A DNA stretch of 64,000 nt from Halorubrum cibi (GCF_900182635.1 NZ_FXTD01000007.1:163413-227412); one strand, 5' to 3'. Numbered from the stretch's first letter, positions 24,858 through 32,687 are shown. Notes: a model not told the origin generated them from the sequence alone. A program made the numbers and translations.

Positions 24858-26087
24858 TCAGATCGGCTGTTCCAATCGCCAATTGCTCTCCTCCGGTTCA
24901 AGATTACTCGAATCAGATCCGGACTCCGCAAGGATGCCGGAATGATACAGCATCTGTTTGAACTGGTACACGACCACCGAACGGTACACTTGTGACTCTA
25001 ACAGCGAGGCTGTGATCAAGTCACCGTCACCAGTCAGTACTGCAGATCGTGCCTCTTCCGTATCTCGAATAAAGAACTCGACCGCGAACGTGGGCGAGGT
25101 ATCGAACAGATGCTCTACAACGATAGGAAGGATCGGCGGCTGATCGTTGTTCTGAAGCTCCTGAATGTGGTTTACGAGTGTCTGTGTTGCGGGAAAAGAG
25201 AATACAACCCACCGGGCAACTAACGCCCAGTCTGATGCTAACTGGGTCAGTCTTGTCCGCTCCCTTTTCCATGATTTGAACTCTTCTAAGACAGAGTTCA
25301 ATGACTGCTCGTGTTTTTGTAACCCGAATCGAAGCACTTCCTCACCTAAAGGAGATAGAACGTCGGAACCATCTGCTTGCTTTTCGATCAACCCGAGGAA
25401 GGCGGCACCATCCCTAGCACTTCTGAAATCCCTCACTACGTACTCTTCGAGAACATTCTCAGTCGGCTCCGGATAATAAACACAGAATGGGTATCCAAGA
25501 TAGTTTTTCGGTCGGTTGAGATGAAACGACTGGTCAGCAACACGCTGTGGGCCGGCTTGGAAACGTATCGTCGATGCCTCTCGACCGACCTGTGTGCCAA
25601 CTACTCGCGGTTTCTCAAGCACATCTACCGACCGGTCTTCTGTGACTCCGAGAATACCGACATTTAACTCTCGACCAAGTGCTCGGGTATCCGGCGAGAT
25701 AGAACTTCGAGGAGCGGCCAAAAATCCGAGATTCGCTTCCTGTAGCCGGTTATGAGCTTGAACAATTCCCGTCTCCGTGTCTACCTGTCCGGTCGATCCA
25801 TATCCCTTCGCTTCAACGACGACCAGAGGCGGCGAATCTAGGTCTCCATGGTGACCACGAAACGAGTTACTCGCAATCGAACCGGCACCAACAAGATCCG
25901 GATACCCTGAACCCACACGTACGTGATTGAATGGCGCTAGGGTCTCGGTTACTTCCTGTGGGATTGGTACATCATTCAACCACTGGTCGGTCGAGAACTG
26001 AGTATCGACAACTGTGTATCCTGAGCCGGTCTCATCTCCGGTAAACAACTGCTCTTTTGTCGTTGCTAGCACTTCAGGCTCAGTCAT
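24858..26087 (-). CDS. PD-(D/E)XK-like nuclease/associated protein at island end
   Basis: About 409 aa from ATG 26087 (an ATG at 26108 would add seven residues). The N-terminal half has a restriction-endonuclease-like arrangement, 'VGSGYPDLVGAG' followed by 'PPLVVVEAKGYGS', i.e. D-x(n)-E-x-K, then 'LGFLAAPRSSIS' and 'LNVGILGV' as later core strands. The C-terminal half is helical, with 'LVARWVVFSFPATQTLVNHI' and a winged-helix-like end. It is transcribed toward the modification operon. Could be the nuclease that cuts unmodified DNA or an unrelated neighbour. The catalytic motif is seen; substrate and role are inferred. Confidence 0.6.
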   Translation of the reverse strand: MTEPEVLATTKEQLFTGDETGSGYTVVDTQFSTDQWLNDVPIPQEVTETLAPFNHVRVGSGYPDLVGAGSIASNSFRGHHGDLDSPPLVVVEAKGYGSTGQVDTETGIVQAHNRLQEANLGFLAAPRSSISPDTRALGRELNVGILGVTEDRSVDVLEKPRVVGTQVGREASTIRFQAGPQRVADQSFHLNRPKNYLGYPFCVYYPEPTENVLEEYVVRDFRSARDGAAFLGLIEKQADGSDVLSPLGEEVLRFGLQKHEQSLNSVLEEFKSWKRERTRLTQLASDWALVARWVVFSFPATQTLVNHIQELQNNDQPPILPIVVEHLFDTSPTFAVEFFIRDTEEARSAVLTGDGDLITASLLESQVYRSVVVYQFKQMLYHSGILAESGSDSSNLEPEESNWRLEQPI

Positions 26088-26241
26088 TGACAGTGTTCCC
26101 ATATACAAGGGGAGCTATTCCAGCATCAAATAGATCCGTAGTGGTGTTCAGCTTGGAATGAACAGTTAGGCAGATCGATTTACGAGTGTTCAGACTCGAG
26201 ATTACCTCTTCCACCGAAACAGAGTGAGTTTGAGAGAAGGC

Positions 26242-26496
26242 TCATTGCGATCTAGGATCTTCAGTAAGTTGCCAGAGTGCTGTTGGCTCATGGACATATT
26301 CTACAAACTCCGCAGCATGAAGTCTATCTAGCCTCTTTGTTACAGTCGGTCGAGATAGACCTGTAAAATCCACAAGCGCACCCGTTGTGAGATTGCCTTT
26401 AGATACAAATTCATCAATCACTTTCTCAGTATTCTTGTCTATTCTCAGGGGCATGTTTACGTCATGTCTTTTTTGGTTCCTCTTATCTCTCACCAT
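26242..26496 (-). CDS. small winged-helix protein
   Basis: 84 aa from the ATG at 26496, with an alternative ATG at 26454 giving 70 aa; a longer in-frame reading to 26679 would run across the HRAMP leader and is unlikely. The core is a MarR/IclR-type winged helix: 'VIDEFVSKGNLTTGALVDFTG', 'SRPTVTKRLDRLHAAEFVEYV', ending 'ALWQLTEDPRSQ'. Such short proteins are common haloarchaeal regulators. It is divergent from the HRAMP-like operon and shares its 150-bp promoter region, so it is a candidate regulator of that operon. Confidence 0.65.
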   Translation of the reverse strand: MVRDKRNQKRHDVNMPLRIDKNTEKVIDEFVSKGNLTTGALVDFTGLSRPTVTKRLDRLHAAEFVEYVHEPTALWQLTEDPRSQ

Positions 26497-26533
26497 ACAT
26501 ATTAGTAAATACGAACTACCTTTACTATTCGTT

Positions 26534-26543
26534 AAGTATAAGT
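26534..26543 (+). promoter_or_regulatory. TATA-like element of the HRAMP-like operon
   Basis: AAGTATAAGT, centred near 26539, in a locally AT-rich stretch. Adding the usual 25-27 nt puts the transcription start near 26565, a few bases before the structured leader that begins at 26571. The operon would then carry a 5' leader of roughly 90 nt, unusual in a host where leaderless mRNAs are common. Confidence 0.45.
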
Positions 26544-26570
26544 AAGCAGGAGCATTAGGAGAGATTGAAC

Positions 26571-26652
26571 ACTCGGTCCCACGGGGCAGTCGATTAGAAT
26601 GCCCGCGTGTTGGCGCACGCGGACCGGGTTCCCACACAGAAAGTAAGAACCC
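26571..26652 (+). ncRNA. structured leader RNA (three-way junction) with an alternative start-codon hairpin
   Basis: Read by eye. An outer 9-bp stem pairs ACTCGGTCC (26571-26579) with GGACCGGGT (26621-26629, one T-G wobble). Inside it, GGGCA (26584-26588) pairs with TGCCC (26600-26604), and GCGTG (26605-26609) pairs with CACGC (26616-26620) around TTGGCG, giving a compact three-way junction. Separately, GGGTTC (26626-26631) can pair with GAACCC (26647-26652), a hairpin ending exactly at the ATG at 26653. The strand GGGT is shared, so the two folds compete. It may be a regulatory leader or a processed small RNA for the RAMP proteins. No RNA family recognised. Confidence 0.5.
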
Positions 26653-27246
26653 ATGAAACAGAAGGACTTCACCGGTCAAGAGAACGTCGATCAGTTAATT
26701 GAAGCAATAAACCAAGTGGAATTTCATGCGCTCGGGGAAGGGCCGGCAGCATGTCAAATCTGCGACCGCAAACTCCGGGAAGGCGACGAGCTGACCGCGT
26801 ATGCCTTCCGGGCGGCTGGCAACCCCATTTTTGAAATCGGATACGTGATGTGCGGGGCAGACGAGCACGCGCACCCGACAGAGTTCATGCGCGGCGTGCA
26901 CGAACTCGTCGTGACGGGCCGAATTGGCCTGTGTACTGACGTGTCGACCCAGTCATCGTGGCTGGTGCTCATCGAGCCAGAACCAGTTGTGGCGAGCCGA
27001 CCCAGATCAAGCGACGCACACCCGGTCGGTGAGGAGACGACACGCAAGACTGACCCGCTCCACACACACCAGGCCACCGAGGCTGACCCGACACAACCGT
27101 TCGAAGACATCCACGAGCGCGGGTCAACGCAACTCGAAGGGGCCACTGAACACACAGCTGATTACTCCCAGAGAGACGGGACACACCAGGCCGAACACAA
27201 CGAGCAGACCCACCAACAGGCGACCAACCAGGGGGGTGACGAGTAA
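26653..27246 (+). CDS. HRAMP operon first gene, small Cys-containing protein
   Basis: 197 aa. The ordered part is the first ~115 residues: 'CQICDRKLREGDELTAYAFR', later 'IGYVMCGADEHAHPTEFMRG' and 'TGRIGLCTD', suggesting a treble-clef or ribbon-like metal site. The last 80 residues are a hydrophilic, His/Thr/Gln-rich tail without predicted fold. The TAA stop overlaps the ATG of the Cas7-like gene. I recognise it only as a haloarchaeal-type protein of unknown function; its constant company with RAMP genes would have to be checked in other genomes. Confidence 0.65.
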   Translation: MKQKDFTGQENVDQLIEAINQVEFHALGEGPAACQICDRKLREGDELTAYAFRAAGNPIFEIGYVMCGADEHAHPTEFMRGVHELVVTGRIGLCTDVSTQSSWLVLIEPEPVVASRPRSSDAHPVGEETTRKTDPLHTHQATEADPTQPFEDIHERGSTQLEGATEHTADYSQRDGTHQAEHNEQTHQQATNQGGDE

Positions 27247-28163
27247 TGCCTCCGGCATTCGACACCGAACATCTCGACCACGAGATGTCACTCCCAGACG
27301 ACATCGAGAATCTCACACTCCCGGACCTGTATGTGGGGCTCGAAATCCCACTCCTCGCACCGGGTGATGGGATCGTGACGGACCGCCACCATGCCTCAGC
27401 AGACCGCTACGAGGCGGACGACCCACAAAACCAAATTGGCGGGATGGTGTCTCCGTTCCCACTCTCGGGGTGGTTACGCCACGGCTGTGAACGCGTGATA
27501 CAGGTCGCCGGCGGCACGGCGTGCCATCCGGGCGCAGCGAACGGGGATTACATGCTTGAGGACGTGTACGAGCGTGACCTCGACGCCGGCTACCACGAGA
27601 AAGGCTCGTGTGTCGATGGCGACGCCGGCTGCGTGATCTACGACCTCTTTGGCGGCTTCAACGATCGGGCGGGACGCCTCGTTCGCAGACCACTCCGGTT
27701 CTCGCCGATTCGCCGACAGGTGGACGTCCTGCAAGGCGAAGCAGAAGCGCACTACCGGCAACTGAACACCCAGGTGCGCTCACGCAACAGCGAGGATGAC
27801 GGGCAGCCGCTGCGAATGGCGTCCCGAGACGTTGTCGGGAACTTGGTGGGGACGTGGAAACTCTCGTTGCGAGAGCTGAAACCGGAGTACGTCGGGCTCT
27901 TGGTTGAGGCGGTCGATTACCTTGACGCCCATAGCGACGAGTTCGAGCTCCAACTTGGTGGCGCGCGGAACTTCGGGGCGGGCATGGCCGAGGCGCGCGT
28001 CATCAACCCGCTGTACACGGATGCCGAGATCAAGCGGGTGTACAATCGCGCCCAAGACGCCACCTCGGGGATGGCGTGGAAAGACGACCTGTGGCGAGAG
28101 TCGGTGCGTCAGCAGTTCGTGGTACCGCTGCAAGAGCGTGTGAATGCGATGGAGGAGCTGTGA
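27246..28163 (+). CDS. Cas7-like RAMP protein (HRAMP)
   Basis: 305 aa. RAMP/RRM-type features of Cas7 (Csm3/Csf2-like) are visible: 'PDLYVGLEIPLLAPGDG' as first strand, 'GMVSPFPLSGWLRHGC' at the position of 'IPGSSLKG', a Cys pair leading to 'CVIYDLFGGFNDRAG' (compare 'CxVCxLFG'), and the Gly-rich loop 'LQLGGARNFGAGMAE' at about 235-249. Such proteins polymerise along guide RNA in class 1 effectors. No cas1/2 or array is near. Together with the Cas5-like gene and nucleases it matches the published description of HRAMP (haloarchaeal derived class 1 system). Overlaps both neighbours by one base. Confidence 0.78.
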   Translation: MPPAFDTEHLDHEMSLPDDIENLTLPDLYVGLEIPLLAPGDGIVTDRHHASADRYEADDPQNQIGGMVSPFPLSGWLRHGCERVIQVAGGTACHPGAANGDYMLEDVYERDLDAGYHEKGSCVDGDAGCVIYDLFGGFNDRAGRLVRRPLRFSPIRRQVDVLQGEAEAHYRQLNTQVRSRNSEDDGQPLRMASRDVVGNLVGTWKLSLRELKPEYVGLLVEAVDYLDAHSDEFELQLGGARNFGAGMAEARVINPLYTDAEIKRVYNRAQDATSGMAWKDDLWRESVRQQFVVPLQERVNAMEEL

Positions 28164-28981
28164 TGGCCCACAATGACACCGCAAGCGTGGACCTGCGGGT
28201 GGCGTACCGTCACGATGTCCACAAACTGCGCGGCCGCCAGCATGGGTCGGGACGTGACGAGCTGTTCGATGTGCCGGTGAACGACTCAGTCCCGATGCAG
28301 GCGGATCGAGATGCGGCGTTGTTGAGCCGGCCGGACGGCGAACCCGAACAGACGGTGGCGAATCATTCGTCGCCAGCGCGGCTGTCGCTGCTGACGGGCT
28401 CGGTACTCGAAACGGGGGCGGTCCCCGTACAATATCCCGCGATTACACCGTTGATCGATGGCTCGCCAGAGGAGCTCCACGCGGCGTGGTTGACGAGCGA
28501 GACTGCGGCGCTGGTGAACGAGTCGGTGTATCTCCCGTACTCGTCGCTCAAGTACCACGTGTTGCTGGTGGCCGCGTTGCTCGACGCATATCGGGCGGGC
28601 CACGCATTCGACGATCTGTACCTGGTTGCCGAGCCGACGTCGGAATCACCACCGCGGAACGCGGATCGAAAAGCGAGACAGCAGGCAGCGCTCGACGCGG
28701 ACGCTGTGGTGCCACACCGAACGGTGTTGTGGACGGAGGCGATGACGATGCGGCTGTCAGCGTCACCAGACGGACCAGAGGCGTGGATCGGCCCAGCCCC
28801 GGTTGAATCGTTTGCTGATGTATGGAACCGAGTGTCTGGGTCGCCCTTGGGCCGTGAAGCGCAGTGGTGGCGTCACGTGGATGCGCAGTTGCGACGAATC
28901 AGGTCGTGGTCGACGGCGCTACAGTATATCGAGGATGCTGTCGCCAAGGACAGGCGCGGCACAGTGGAGGTGAGCGGATGA
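28163..28981 (+). CDS. conserved HRAMP-type protein of unknown function
   Basis: 272 aa from the ATG at 28163, which overlaps the Cas7-like stop (TGATG). Alpha/beta character with Arg-rich stretches; 'SSPARLSLLTGSVLETGAVPVQYPAITPLIDG' (in part), 'YLPYSSLKYHVLLVAALLDA' and 'HVDAQLRRIRSW' stand out. No Walker or nuclease motif. The HRAMP description mentions an uncharacterised conserved protein with the Cas5/Cas7 homologues; this is the best candidate, possibly taking the large-subunit role. Family not otherwise recognised. Confidence 0.62.
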   Translation: MAHNDTASVDLRVAYRHDVHKLRGRQHGSGRDELFDVPVNDSVPMQADRDAALLSRPDGEPEQTVANHSSPARLSLLTGSVLETGAVPVQYPAITPLIDGSPEELHAAWLTSETAALVNESVYLPYSSLKYHVLLVAALLDAYRAGHAFDDLYLVAEPTSESPPRNADRKARQQAALDADAVVPHRTVLWTEAMTMRLSASPDGPEAWIGPAPVESFADVWNRVSGSPLGREAQWWRHVDAQLRRIRSWSTALQYIEDAVAKDRRGTVEVSG

Positions 28982-29580
28982 CCCGCCGACACGATCGTGA
29001 CTGGCGGACCGCCGACCGCCCCCGTGCGATATGGTCGTGCGGTGAGTCTGCGGGTCGGACTGCCGGTCCGCCGGCGTCGCTAGTGGGTGGGTGTCGACGA
29101 CTGCCGGCCTGCCCGGGAGCGCACGCACTGTCAACGCCCGAGCACGCCACGACTGGGACGCCAGACACGACAGACCATCCGATATGGTCGTGCGGTGAGT
29201 CCACAGAGCGGACTGGCGGTCTGCCGGCGTCGCTAGTGGATGGGCGTCGACGTCTGCTGGTCCGCCCAGGAGCGCCCGCGGCACTGCCGGCTCGACGAAC
29301 GTTGACGACAGCTGGGGGCGCAGACCATCTCACACTCGGGCGAAGCCAAGCGAACTCACACCCCAGCGTCCCAGCGGAATGGTCGGGCCGTGAATCCGCG
29401 GGACGGGCTGCGAGCCAGCGTGCCGGACCGGTGCGTGCGTGCCGATGGCGGGCGACGCCGCTGTACGCCCGAACCGATCGTGGGTGCCTGCTGTGGGCGG
29501 GTCGATCCACCACAGCTACCGATCGTGTGGTACGGAAACATGGGACAATCTCCACTCGAAGCGACGGGGGTGTGGCGTGA
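28978..29580 (+). CDS. Cys/Arg-rich ORF with internal repeats between HRAMP genes (doubtful CDS)
   Basis: 200-codon open frame that starts in an ATGA overlap with the previous gene and stops in a GTGA overlap with the next, as operon genes do here. Composition is unusual: rich in Arg, Gly, Pro, Thr and Cys and poor in Asp/Glu compared with neighbours. It repeats 'IWSCGES..RT.G.PASLV' twice, 51 codons apart, with a degenerate third copy ('WSGRESAGRAAS'). No fold is recognised. Differences between the DNA repeats fall in all codon positions, so selection on this frame is not obvious. It may be a real fast-evolving gene, a noncoding element, or repeat-expanded DNA that stayed open. Confidence 0.35.
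   Translation: MTRRHDRDWRTADRPRAIWSCGESAGRTAGPPASLVGGCRRLPACPGAHALSTPEHATTGTPDTTDHPIWSCGESTERTGGLPASLVDGRRRLLVRPGAPAALPARRTLTTAGGADHLTLGRSQANSHPSVPAEWSGRESAGRAASQRAGPVRACRWRATPLYARTDRGCLLWAGRSTTATDRVVRKHGTISTRSDGGVA
29028..29286 (+). repeat. tandem imperfect repeat, ~153-bp period
   Basis: Copy 1 starts at 29028 and copy 2 at 29181. Both begin GATATGGTCGTGCGGTGAGT and share GCCGGCGTCGCTAGTGG exactly; by my count about 84% of the first 96 bases match. A shorter, weaker third copy starts near 29377 (GAATGGTCGGGCCGTGAATC). The period of 153 bp is a multiple of three. Confidence 0.7.
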
Positions 29581-30521
29581 CGACGATCCAACAGTTGGTG
29601 TTCGAACTCGAAAGCCCGTACGCGGGGCGACCGTACCACGTGTCGGGCAACGCGCTGTTTCAGGCAATTGCGGCGGACGTCGATGATCGAACCCGACGCG
29701 AACTACAGGTGAGTCATGCGATGTTCGCGCCGTCAGAGTACGGCTCCTACCCGAGCGAACACTCACAGAACGGGTACGCCGGCAAACTCGGGGGGTCGCT
29801 TCCACCGGTTGAGTCGTACGAGGACCTGTTCCTGTTTCGAGATGCGGCCCAGCGGTGGCTGCAGACGTCGCGGCCGCGTGACGCCCAGAACACGATGGAT
29901 CGCCAATCCCACGGGGGGCGACTCACAGTCGCGCCAGAATCGTTCTTCGGCGTCCCCGAACACCAGCGGAATTCGAAACGCCGAGTGAAATGGTACATCC
30001 ACGCGTATCTCCACAGCGAGCGCGAGGGTGTGCTCCCGCTTGAGGAGAGCCTGTTCGATGGGATTCAGCTGGGCGGTGCTCGGAACTACGGCTTCGGCGA
30101 GGTGTCGCTCGTGGACTCACAAGTCGTCGAGCTCGACGCACTGTCGTTCGACGGGTTGCGAGGCTACGATCAGTACACGATCGAACTGGTGACGTCCTAT
30201 GTCCTCCAAAGTGAGAAACCGGGCGCAGACAGCCAGTCGATGCCCTGGTGGTGGGATACGTCGGTGGCTGGCGTGCCGGGCGATGCGCCGACGCGAGACC
30301 GCCGGTTACGTCGCCGGGAGGAGCGACTCGTTGGGGAGTCGGTGTATGAGTTGGCGACGGTCGATCACGGCCAGCTCGTCGGCTACACCGGAAACGACCC
30401 GGTACAGACGGCGAAGAATGGCGTACTGCGAATCGGGACGCATGCGCGGTTCGGATTCGGTGAACTGCGCGTGAGGCCGGCCAGCCACGATCGTGTGCCG
30501 GAGCGAGGTGAGGTGGCGTAA
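29577..30521 (+). CDS. Cas5/RAMP-like protein (HRAMP)
   Basis: 314 aa from GTG 29577, chosen because GTGA overlaps the previous stop and the protein then opens with the strand 'TTIQQLVFELESPYAGRPYH'. Two glycine-rich RAMP loops are present: 'IQLGGARNYGFGEVSLV' mid-protein and 'GTHARFGFGELRVRP' near the end, indicating two RRM-like halves as in Cas5/Cas6-type RAMPs. A short His/Arg-containing helix 'EHQRNSKRRVKWYIHAY' could touch RNA, but a processing active site cannot be claimed. Next gene starts in a TAATG overlap. Confidence 0.72.
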   Translation: MTTIQQLVFELESPYAGRPYHVSGNALFQAIAADVDDRTRRELQVSHAMFAPSEYGSYPSEHSQNGYAGKLGGSLPPVESYEDLFLFRDAAQRWLQTSRPRDAQNTMDRQSHGGRLTVAPESFFGVPEHQRNSKRRVKWYIHAYLHSEREGVLPLEESLFDGIQLGGARNYGFGEVSLVDSQVVELDALSFDGLRGYDQYTIELVTSYVLQSEKPGADSQSMPWWWDTSVAGVPGDAPTRDRRLRRREERLVGESVYELATVDHGQLVGYTGNDPVQTAKNGVLRIGTHARFGFGELRVRPASHDRVPERGEVA

Positions 30522-31183
30522 TGCTCGAGCAGGTGGCGTTTGATATCGAGACGACCGGTTTCGACGTGGATGATGAGGTAACCGTTGTCGGGTTTGCGAT
30601 GCCGATGGGGGTTCGGGTGTTCGTCCAAACTGCCGGGCGGACAGCCGGTGACGTCGAGGCCAGCGTGAAAGCGCGGCTGTCGGAGACACTTGTGAACGTC
30701 TCGACACACACCGATGAGGCCGCGCTGCTTGCGGCTGTGGCGACGTTCGTCAGAGATCGGATACACGACGCCGAGACACTACTCATCGCGTTCAACGGCG
30801 AGGTGTGGAACGGTGGCTTCGATCTGCCGTTCCTGCGGAGTCGGTACGCGGCCCGTGAGATGGCGTGGCCATTCGATGTGGCGTACGCGGACGTGTTGCC
30901 GGTGGTTTCGGATCGGTTCAACACGACGGTTGACGGCGAGGAACAACGCGGGTTGGCGGCTGTGTACGAGCTACTCGGCGACGGGTCCCACAGTGATATC
31001 GATCCGTTCGCGGACAGTGCGGCGGCGGTGACCGCCTTCGAAGAGGGGCGATTCGACGAGCTCGTCCTGCACAACGTGGCAGATATCCTGCGGACGCAGG
31101 CGCTCGGCCGAGTTGCTGAGCGGTACTGCGGAAAGGCGGAGTTCAACGTCAAATCGCTCACGGCGACGCGTAAACCCGGATAG
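30521..31183 (+). CDS. DnaQ-like 3'-5' exonuclease of the HRAMP operon
   Basis: 220 aa with the DEDD exonuclease core: motif I 'VAFDIETTGFD' (Asp8, Glu10), motif II 'IAFNGEVWNGGFDLPFLRS' (Asp in GGFD), and motif III 'LVLHNVADILRTQAL'. In motif III, His-x3-Asp replaces the usual Tyr-x3-Asp, so the last catalytic Asp is retained. The length suits a single nuclease domain. One-base overlap with the Cas5-like gene couples it to the RAMP proteins; HRAMP loci are described as carrying alternative nucleases, and this would be the exonuclease. Target (RNA or DNA) unknown. Confidence 0.75.
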   Translation: MLEQVAFDIETTGFDVDDEVTVVGFAMPMGVRVFVQTAGRTAGDVEASVKARLSETLVNVSTHTDEAALLAAVATFVRDRIHDAETLLIAFNGEVWNGGFDLPFLRSRYAAREMAWPFDVAYADVLPVVSDRFNTTVDGEEQRGLAAVYELLGDGSHSDIDPFADSAAAVTAFEEGRFDELVLHNVADILRTQALGRVAERYCGKAEFNVKSLTATRKPG

Positions 31184-31299
31184 GCGGACGGTTGCGGCGC
31201 GTTCCCCAACAGCGGGGCTGCTGATTGAAGCGATACACCAGGAGGATGAGCGATGCTGGCGGTCACAGTGCGTGCGAAGCCGGACACAGAACGATATAC

Positions 31300-32418
31300 A
31301 TGAGAAATTCAGAAGACGAGGACACGGCTGACGGAACAGGAGCAGACGACGAACCAACAGCGGACGAGGAGCCCGCGGACACAACGCCGGCCGATGCCGA
31401 GACGCCATCGGACCAGTTAGAGACGGCGTCGATGGGCTCGGGCGCGGAGCGGAACGAAACGGTTGATCAGGCGACGCAGAAGAAGGTGTTAGAACGCGAT
31501 CGGTATCGCTGCCGGGCATGTAACGCGAAAGCGCCAGCCGCTGGCGGCCTGGCCGACCTCGAGGTCCACCACGCAGATCGGGATCCGGATGACTTCGACG
31601 AACACGACCCAGCGAACCTCCTCACGTTGTGTCGGAGTTGCCACTCGTGGCATCACATGAGATCGACGCCCAGCGATATACCCATCCGGCTGACGGAAGC
31701 CGATGACAAGGAATTGAAGTCCCACGAGTACGAAATTTTGCGGATCCTGTATGACAACGGCCCACTCCGCACAAAGGAGATTGCGGACAAATTAACAGTT
31801 GAGATGACCCGCACGGCTGTTCGAGAGCGGTTGTGGCATTTGGGCGGGCTCGATCATGAAGTGGCTGAGCGGGCAGAGCCGCTCGTGACGAAAGATATCG
31901 CTACTCAAGAGTGGGGACTCCTCGATGATATCGGGATGAGCGCCCGTGGCCACATCCCTGATGACCCGAAATTGCTCGTCCAACGGACAGAAGACGAGCT
32001 CGTACGGCGAGCGCTTGACCGTGGGTGTGACCGACAGACGGTGATGGAGGTGTTCGGTGTCTCGCGGCGCGGCACATTCTACAAGGAGACGCGCTCGAAA
32101 ATGTATGACTTCCCGCTCGACGCGTTCAGCAGGGGCGGTCGGCCGCGGGTTTCGAAGGACGCGTCAGATGAGGAGGCCTCATCGACGGCAGCGAGAGGAC
32201 CGGACGAAGCAAAGGCGATACGGAACGCGGCGGTGCGGGCAAGCGAAGTGACTGCTGATGAGGATGACGAGTCTGCCGCCGAGATCGTGTCAGATACAGG
32301 TGAGCCAGTGGGTGAGGGGCGTCAGGAAGAGATCGGTGGAGGGGCTGCCGCGGATAGCGTTCAAATGCTGTTAGTAGAGGCGCTTGAGGCGTTGCGGGAC
32401 GACGACGCCGAGGCGTAA
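31300..32418 (+). CDS. HNH endonuclease with HTH domain, end of HRAMP operon
   Basis: 372 aa from ATG 31300 (upstream in-frame ATGs at 31225 and 31246 are possible). After an acidic disordered N-terminus comes an HNH domain: 'RYRCRACNAKAP', 'LEVHHADRDPDDFDEHDPAN', 'LLTLCRSCHSWHH', with two CxxC zinc pairs and the HH catalytic centre. Next is a winged helix ('YEILRILYDNGPLRTKEIAD') and a helical region with 'GVSRRGTFYKETRSKMYDF', then an acidic tail. A 117-bp gap separates it from the exonuclease gene. Likely the DNA-cutting nuclease of the system. Confidence 0.72.
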   Translation: MRNSEDEDTADGTGADDEPTADEEPADTTPADAETPSDQLETASMGSGAERNETVDQATQKKVLERDRYRCRACNAKAPAAGGLADLEVHHADRDPDDFDEHDPANLLTLCRSCHSWHHMRSTPSDIPIRLTEADDKELKSHEYEILRILYDNGPLRTKEIADKLTVEMTRTAVRERLWHLGGLDHEVAERAEPLVTKDIATQEWGLLDDIGMSARGHIPDDPKLLVQRTEDELVRRALDRGCDRQTVMEVFGVSRRGTFYKETRSKMYDFPLDAFSRGGRPRVSKDASDEEASSTAARGPDEAKAIRNAAVRASEVTADEDDESAAEIVSDTGEPVGEGRQEEIGGGAAADSVQMLLVEALEALRDDDAEA

Positions 32419-32440
32419 CCCGCTTTCAGGCGGATTTTTT
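32419..32440 (+). terminator. terminator after the HRAMP-like operon
   Basis: CCGC-TTTCAG-GCGG followed by ATTTTTT directly after the HNH gene stop. The stem is only 4 bp, but a T-run alone can terminate transcription in archaea. Confidence 0.5.
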
Positions 32441-32687
32441 GTGGTGTAGTCGTGGTGACGCGGGGAGTTTGTGTGGGGCATTTGCTGCTAGCCCACGTGT
32501 CCCAGCGTGAATCAACGGTGATCGACTGATACTCGATGTGTTTCTCAAACCCCGGGGAGCTCTGTAGAACCAGACCGTCCAAATTGCGGAAGGAGTTCAC
32601 CGACCTGTATGACAGTTGAGTCCCGGAAGTACGTTCTAGACTAACTTCGACATCCCCCTCACTTTTTTGTCTTCACAAAGAAGCAAC

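Noticed and set aside
26571..26629. tRNA gene
   Set aside because: No D- or T-loop consensus and only two internal hairpins; it is a three-way junction, not a cloverleaf.
26242..26679. 145-aa version of the small winged-helix protein
   Set aside because: The extra 61 residues run through the HRAMP promoter and structured leader and past the divergent ATG; the internal ATG at 26496 fits the fold.
28899..29639. 246-codon minus-strand ORF opposite the repeat region
   Set aside because: It overlaps several operon genes in antisense, is Arg/Ser/Pro-rich as expected of a high-GC shadow frame, and has no motif.
26560..32440. CRISPR array near the Cas5/Cas7-like genes
   Set aside because: No set of short identical repeats with uniform spacers was found; the only repeats (29028, 29181) are ~100 bp, imperfect and 153 bp apart.
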